A stretch of 64,000 nt of DNA from Qaidamihabitans albus (GTDB lineage Bacteria; Actinomycetota; Actinomycetes; Mycobacteriales; Pseudonocardiaceae): contig NZ_JAEHOB010000002.1 in the NCBI RefSeq assembly GCF_016464705.1, forward strand, positions 310,001 to 374,000, read 5' to 3'. Made by a program: the position numbers and the translations under genes. Positions 60,019 to 64,000 of this stretch are shown here, one piece after another. The notes under the pieces are model-generated. The model was given only the letters and a program-made list of their open reading frames with translations. It made no database searches and was not told the DNA's origin. Within the stretch, counting starts at the first letter, position 1. Every line of letters starts with the position of its first letter.

Positions 60019-60624
60019 ATGACCCCCTCCCCCGGGTCACGCCCGCGCGCCGAGGTCGCGCCGCCCCGCGAGTCCGCCGCCAGGTTCCAGCGCGTCGGCT
60101 ACATCGCGCTCGCGGCGAGCGGCCTGCTGCTCGCCACGGCGTTCGGTGCGATCGCGCAGGTCGCGGGCCCCGGCGACCCCGAGAACGAAGGCCGGGTCCC
60201 CACCCAGCACGCGGGCAACGCGGGCCCGAACGGCGGACCGCAGCTCGTGCCGGGCCAGGCGATACCGGGCGAGACGACCATCATGATCGACGGCGTCGCG
60301 GTCACCGGCACGCTGCCGACCACGACGACCGCCCCCACCACCGTGGTGAGCACCGGCCCGGACGGCCAGCGGACCACCACGGTGCTCACTCCGAGCGAAA
60401 CCACGAACAACAACCCCGGCCGGAGCACCGGCCCGGGCACCCGTCCGGGCGGCCCGGGGCACCCCGGCTCACCGGGAACGCAGCTGCCCGGCACCACCTC
60501 GAGCTCTAGCAGCACGACGTCGTCGACCAGCAGCTCCAGCAGCACGACCTCGTCGAGCAGCGACGAGTCCACTCCGACGAGCACCGAGACCACGCCAACA
60601 ACGCCGACGTCGCCCCCGGAATGA
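60019..60624 (+). CDS. Membrane-anchored Ser/Thr-rich protein of unknown function
   Basis: The 201-residue protein has one N-terminal membrane helix (VGYIALAASGLLLATAFGAI) after a short charged region, then an extracytoplasmic part rich in Gly, Pro, Asn and Thr, and a C-terminal low-complexity run of Ser and Thr (residues ~158-200). No globular domain is visible. It may be a glycosylated cell-wall spacer (inference). AAGGAG lies 8 nt before the ATG. It converges with kdpE across a dispersed repeat. Confidence 0.7.
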   Translation: MTPSPGSRPRAEVAPPRESAARFQRVGYIALAASGLLLATAFGAIAQVAGPGDPENEGRVPTQHAGNAGPNGGPQLVPGQAIPGETTIMIDGVAVTGTLPTTTTAPTTVVSTGPDGQRTTTVLTPSETTNNNPGRSTGPGTRPGGPGHPGSPGTQLPGTTSSSSSTTSSTSSSSSTTSSSSDESTPTSTETTPTTPTSPPE

Positions 60625-60652
60625 CCTCCGGAGCCATTTCGCCTGGTCACCG

Positions 60653-60698
60653 CTCGTGAGTGCGCAGGCGAGTTCTAACTCGTCTCCGCACTCACGAG
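60653..60698. repeat. Dispersed inverted repeat, family 1, copy 8
   Basis: CTCGTGAGTGCG (60653-60664) faces CGCACTCACGAG (60687-60698) around CAGGCGAGTTCTAACTCG. The GCCTGGTCACC flank precedes it, as in copy 7. It lies between two convergent genes, 28 nt after one stop and 40 nt before the other. Confidence 0.9.
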
Positions 60699-60738
60699 GC
60701 CGGACCAGCTCGAATGCGGCGCGCGGGCATGCCTGGCC

Positions 60739-61425
60739 TCATGGTTCGAAGCGGTAGCCCATTCCCGGTTCGGTGAGCAGGTACCGGGGCCGTGAGGGCT
60801 CCGGTTCGAGCTTGCGGCGCAACTGCGCGACGTACACGCGCAGGTAGTTGGACTCGGTGTCGTAGGCGGGCCCCCACACCTCGTGCAGCAGCTGCTTCTG
60901 CGCCACCAGCCGCCCCCGGTTGCGCACCAGCAGTTCGAGCACACCCCACTCGGTCCTGGTCAGGTGCACGTCCGTGCCGTCCCGGCGCACCTTCTTCGCG
61001 GCGAGGTCGATGGTGAACGCAGGCGTCTCCACCACCACGTCGGTGTCCGAAGCGGACACCGCCGAGCGGCGCACCGCCGCCCGCAGCCGGGCGAGCAACT
61101 CGTCCATCCCGAACGGTTTCGTCACGTAGTCGTCCGCACCGGCGTCCAGCGCGTGCACCTTGTCCGTCGATCCGTCGCGGGCGGAGAGCACGATGACCGG
61201 CACCCGCGTCCAGCCCCGGAGGTGCTCGATCACCGCGATGCCGTCCATGTCGGGCAGGCCGAGATCGAGCACCACCACGTCCGGCTTGCCCTCGGCCACC
61301 GCACGCAGCGCCGCCGTGCCGTCGTGGGCGGTCAGCACCCGGTAGCCGCGGGCGGTCAGGTTGATGCGCAGTGCGCGCACGATTTGCGGCTCGTCGTCGA
61401 CCACGAGTACCGTGCATTCGCTCAT
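60739..61425 (-). CDS. kdpE: Response regulator KdpE
   Basis: KdpE activates the kdpFABC potassium-uptake operon. The 228-residue OmpR-type protein has a receiver domain with acidic pair VVDDEPQ, phosphoacceptor Asp in VVVLDLGLPDMDG, and Lys in DDYVTKPFG, then a winged helix (LTRTEWGVLELLVRNRGRLV, SNYLRVYVAQLRRKLE). Its ATG overlaps the kdpD stop by 4 nt. The Kdp ATPase genes should lie beyond the right edge. Confidence 0.93.
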   Translation of the reverse strand: MSECTVLVVDDEPQIVRALRINLTARGYRVLTAHDGTAALRAVAEGKPDVVVLDLGLPDMDGIAVIEHLRGWTRVPVIVLSARDGSTDKVHALDAGADDYVTKPFGMDELLARLRAAVRRSAVSASDTDVVVETPAFTIDLAAKKVRRDGTDVHLTRTEWGVLELLVRNRGRLVAQKQLLHEVWGPAYDTESNYLRVYVAQLRRKLEPEPSRPRYLLTEPGMGYRFEP

Positions 61426-63989
61426 CGGTTCGCTCCACGTTCGGTCGGCAGCGAGATCACCACGGTGAGCCCGCCTCCGGGAGTGTCCTCGGCCCGGATG
61501 GAGCCGCCCATCGCCTCGGTGAACCCTTTCGCGACGGACAGCCCGAGCCCGACGCCCGGGGTGGCGGCACGGTCACCCGCACCACTCCTGCCGCCACCCG
61601 CCATGGTCGTGCTTGCGGTGGCCGTGCTCGTCAATCGCTGGAACGGTGCGAACGCCGACTCGGCGGTGCCCTTCGGCAGGCCGGGTCCGTGGTCGACGAT
61701 CCGCAGCTCGACGTGCTCGGAGTGCGCGCTGCCGCGCACCGCCACCGGGCCGCCGCCCGCACCGTGCCGCAGCGCGTTGTCGACGACGTTGGCCACCACC
61801 CGCTCCAGCAGCCCTGGATCGGCCAGGACCGGCGGCAACCGCTCGTCCACGTCCACGACGACCGGCTCCGTCGCGTCCACAGCGGACAGAGCGCGGCCGA
61901 CGACCTCGTCGTAACCGACCGGATGCAGGTGCGGGCGCACCGCTCCGGTGGCCAGCCTGGAGGAGTCCAGCAGGTTGTCCACGAGACCGGCCAGCCGGTC
62001 GGTGGAAACCTCGATCGCCTCCAGCAGCTCTTCGGTGTCCTCTCCGGACAGTTCCAGGTCGCTCGCCCGCAGGCTGCCGATCGACGCCTTGATGGAGGTC
62101 AGCGGGGTACGCAGGTCGTGCCCGACGGCCGAGAGGAGCGCGGTGCGCAGCTCCGTCGCCTCGGCCTTGCGCTCGGCCTCCGCGGCGGCCACCGCCATCC
62201 GTTGCTGGCGTAGCGCGAGTAGCGCCTGTCCCGCGGCGGTTTCGAGCACACCGCGGTCGGCGGCGGGCAGCGAGCGGCCGCGCAGGGTGAGGTGCACGTC
62301 CGTCGTCACGGGAATGTCGACGTCCGCCCGGTCCGGTTCCGCGCACGGCTCACTGCCCGCCGCCGCGACGCGCCGCCACTGCCCGTCCCGCTTCTCCAGC
62401 AGGGCCACCGACGCCTGCCCGAAGTTCTCCCGCACCTTGTCGAGCAGACGTTCCAGCGGCGCGGGGCTGGTCAGTACCGTGCGCGCGTAGGAGGCGAGCA
62501 GGGAGGCCTCCGCACGTGCCCGTGCGGCGAGCGTCGCGCGGGCCGCGGCGGAGGCCACGACGAGCGCGATCACGACGGCGACCGCGAGCATCTCCACCAG
62601 GGTCACCACGAGGCGTGGCGAGGACACCGCCAGCGAGTTGTAGGGCTCGGCGAGGAAGAACTCCAGCAGCACGGCGGAGAACACGGCGGCGAGCAGTGCC
62701 GGGCCGACGCCGCCGACCAGCGCCACGACGACCGCCGCGAGGATCGACGCCACGACGTGCGTCGAGAAGTCGAGCTGTGCCCGCAGTGCGGTTCCCACGG
62801 CGGTCACCAGTGCGGGCAGCGCGAGCGCCAGCGCCCAGCCCGCGGCGTGCCGGAACGAGGTGAACGGGCCACGGCCGAGCTTGGCACGCAGCCGCCCGCC
62901 CGCCTCCTCGTGCGTGACCATGTGCACGTCGATCGGCCCGGACCGCTGCACCACGGTCGCGCCGATCCCCTCGTCGAACAGCCGGGCCAGCCGCGACCGG
63001 CGCGAGGTCCCCAGCACGAGCTGGGTCGCGTTGACGCCGCGGGCGAAGTCGAGCAGTGCCGTGGGCACGTCGTCGCCGACGACCGTGTGGAAGGTGGCGC
63101 CGACGCCCTCGGCGAGCTCCCGGTACCCGCCCGCGGGCGCCGGGCCGAACCCGGCCCGGCCGTCACCGCGCAGGACGTGCAGCACAAGCAGCTCCGCGCC
63201 CGAGCGGGTGGCGATCCGGCGCGCGCGGCGGATCAGCGTCTCGCTCTCCGGGCCGCCGGTGATCGCCACGACGACACGTTCGCGCGCCTCCCAGGTGTCG
63301 GTGATGTCCTGTTCGGCGCGGTAGCGCTGCAGCGCCAGATCCGCCTGGTCAGCCACCCACAGCAGGGCGAGCTCGCGCAACGCCGTGAGGTTGCCCGGCC
63401 GGAAGTAGTTGCTCAGCGCCGCGTCGATCCGGTCGGCCGGGTACACGTTGCCGTGTGCGAGCCTGCGCCGCAGTGCCTCGGGCGTGATGTCGACGAGCTC
63501 CACCTGCTCGGCCCGGCGCACCATCTCGTCCGGCACGGTCTCCCGCTGCCGGACGCCGGTGATGGCCTCGACCACGTCGCCGAGGCTCTGCAGGTGCTGC
63601 ACGTTCACCGTGGTCAGGACGTTGATCCCGGCCTCGAGCAGCGCCTCGACGTCCTGCCAGCGCTTCTCGTTGCGGGAACCGGGCGCGTTGGTGTGGGCGA
63701 GGTCGTCGACGACCGCCACCTCGGGTGCCCTGGCGAGCACCGCGTCCACGTCCATCTCGGTGTGCCCGGGGACCTGGGCAGGGCGAACGATCTCCAGCCC
63801 GTCGAGCAACTCCGCGGTCCTCACCCTGCCGTGGGTCTCGGCGAAGCCGACCACGAGGTCGGTACCGCGCTCACGCCTGCGGTGCGCCTCGCTGAGCATC
63901 GCGTAGGTCTTGCCGACCCCCGGTGCCGCGCCGAGGTAGATCCGCAGCTCTCCCCGGCGCGGCGGGCCGGTTTCCCGCTCTCCGTCCAC
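61422..63989 (-). CDS. kdpD: Potassium sensor histidine kinase KdpD
   Basis: KdpD senses potassium and turgor and phosphorylates KdpE. The 855 residues contain the KdpD N-terminal domain with Walker A YLGAAPGVGKTYAMLSEA (residues ~18-35), a universal-stress-like domain (residues ~230-350), four membrane helices (~385-490), a GAF-like region, the phospho-accepting His in SAVGHDLRTPLTSIK (near 623), and the ATPase with LDNLL, NVVDNALRHGAGG and VDHGPGLPKG. The start is GTG 63989; more 5' sequence outside the window could extend it. Confidence 0.93.
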   Translation of the reverse strand: MDGERETGPPRRGELRIYLGAAPGVGKTYAMLSEAHRRRERGTDLVVGFAETHGRVRTAELLDGLEIVRPAQVPGHTEMDVDAVLARAPEVAVVDDLAHTNAPGSRNEKRWQDVEALLEAGINVLTTVNVQHLQSLGDVVEAITGVRQRETVPDEMVRRAEQVELVDITPEALRRRLAHGNVYPADRIDAALSNYFRPGNLTALRELALLWVADQADLALQRYRAEQDITDTWEARERVVVAITGGPESETLIRRARRIATRSGAELLVLHVLRGDGRAGFGPAPAGGYRELAEGVGATFHTVVGDDVPTALLDFARGVNATQLVLGTSRRSRLARLFDEGIGATVVQRSGPIDVHMVTHEEAGGRLRAKLGRGPFTSFRHAAGWALALALPALVTAVGTALRAQLDFSTHVVASILAAVVVALVGGVGPALLAAVFSAVLLEFFLAEPYNSLAVSSPRLVVTLVEMLAVAVVIALVVASAAARATLAARARAEASLLASYARTVLTSPAPLERLLDKVRENFGQASVALLEKRDGQWRRVAAAGSEPCAEPDRADVDIPVTTDVHLTLRGRSLPAADRGVLETAAGQALLALRQQRMAVAAAEAERKAEATELRTALLSAVGHDLRTPLTSIKASIGSLRASDLELSGEDTEELLEAIEVSTDRLAGLVDNLLDSSRLATGAVRPHLHPVGYDEVVGRALSAVDATEPVVVDVDERLPPVLADPGLLERVVANVVDNALRHGAGGGPVAVRGSAHSEHVELRIVDHGPGLPKGTAESAFAPFQRLTSTATASTTMAGGGRSGAGDRAATPGVGLGLSVAKGFTEAMGGSIRAEDTPGGGLTVVISLPTERGANR

Positions 63990-64000
63990 GCGCCCCAGTC

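Noticed and set aside
60480-60620. Ser/Thr-codon run read as a microsatellite contingency locus
   Set aside because: Codons vary (AGC, TCG, ACG, TCC) and there is no uniform repeat unit, so it is coding low complexity and not a slippage tract.

Overview
The window is high-GC DNA from a filamentous-type actinobacterium. The order rpsP–khpA–rimM–trmD–rplS–lepB–rnhB–DUF2469–yraN–yifB, the ffh/glnD/glnK/amtB and smc/ftsY neighbourhoods, a DinB-like protein of the mycothiol-dependent isomerase type and the many GTG and apparently leaderless starts point to Pseudonocardiales. An Amycolatopsis-like genus is my inference; no rRNA is present to confirm it.

Positions 1 to about 3365 are one end of a prophage or related integrative element. 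They hold a tail-like gene running off the left edge, an HK97-type major capsid gene isolated between two strong terminators, four very small genes (mostly Cys/His-rich), a control region with two near-identical palindromes, and a MerR/Xis-like DNA-binding protein next to the junction. The element sits inside yifB (comM), which is cut exactly at its Walker B motif. From about 3365 to 20.5 kb the DNA is conserved host core: yraN, rnhB, lepB, the ribosomal and tRNA-modification block, two CPBP proteases, ffh, and the ammonium module amtB–glnK–glnD with a candidate GlnR operator.

From about 22 to 48 kb lies a large purine and ureide catabolic island. Guanine/xanthine permeases (NCS2 and AzgA types), an oxo-purine deaminase and a three-subunit xanthine dehydrogenase feed urate to uricase, HIU hydrolase and OHCU decarboxylase. 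Allantoinase and allantoicase follow, and the resulting glyoxylate is drawn off by glyoxylate carboligase, tartronate semialdehyde reductase, hydroxypyruvate isomerase and malate synthase. At least four regulators sit among these operons (XRE-cupin, a thiamine-BP-like/HTH fusion, PucR, IclR), and candidate operators can be seen at several divergent promoters. No recognisable ureidoglycolate lyase is present, while an uncharacterised aldolase-fold protein is translationally coupled to malate synthase.

From 48 to 64 kb follow ftsY, a cell-wall recycling pair (anmK plus a sodium symporter) behind a DasR-like site, a DinB-like protein, an MFS pump with an Lrp regulator, smc with acylphosphatase, a Ser/Thr-rich anchored protein, and the kdpDE potassium-sensing pair.

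Two families of short dispersed inverted repeats run through the host part of the window (eight and two copies). All lie at gene 3' ends, never between divergent genes. In several cases the repeat arm itself supplies the last serine codon and the stop codon of the neighbouring gene.
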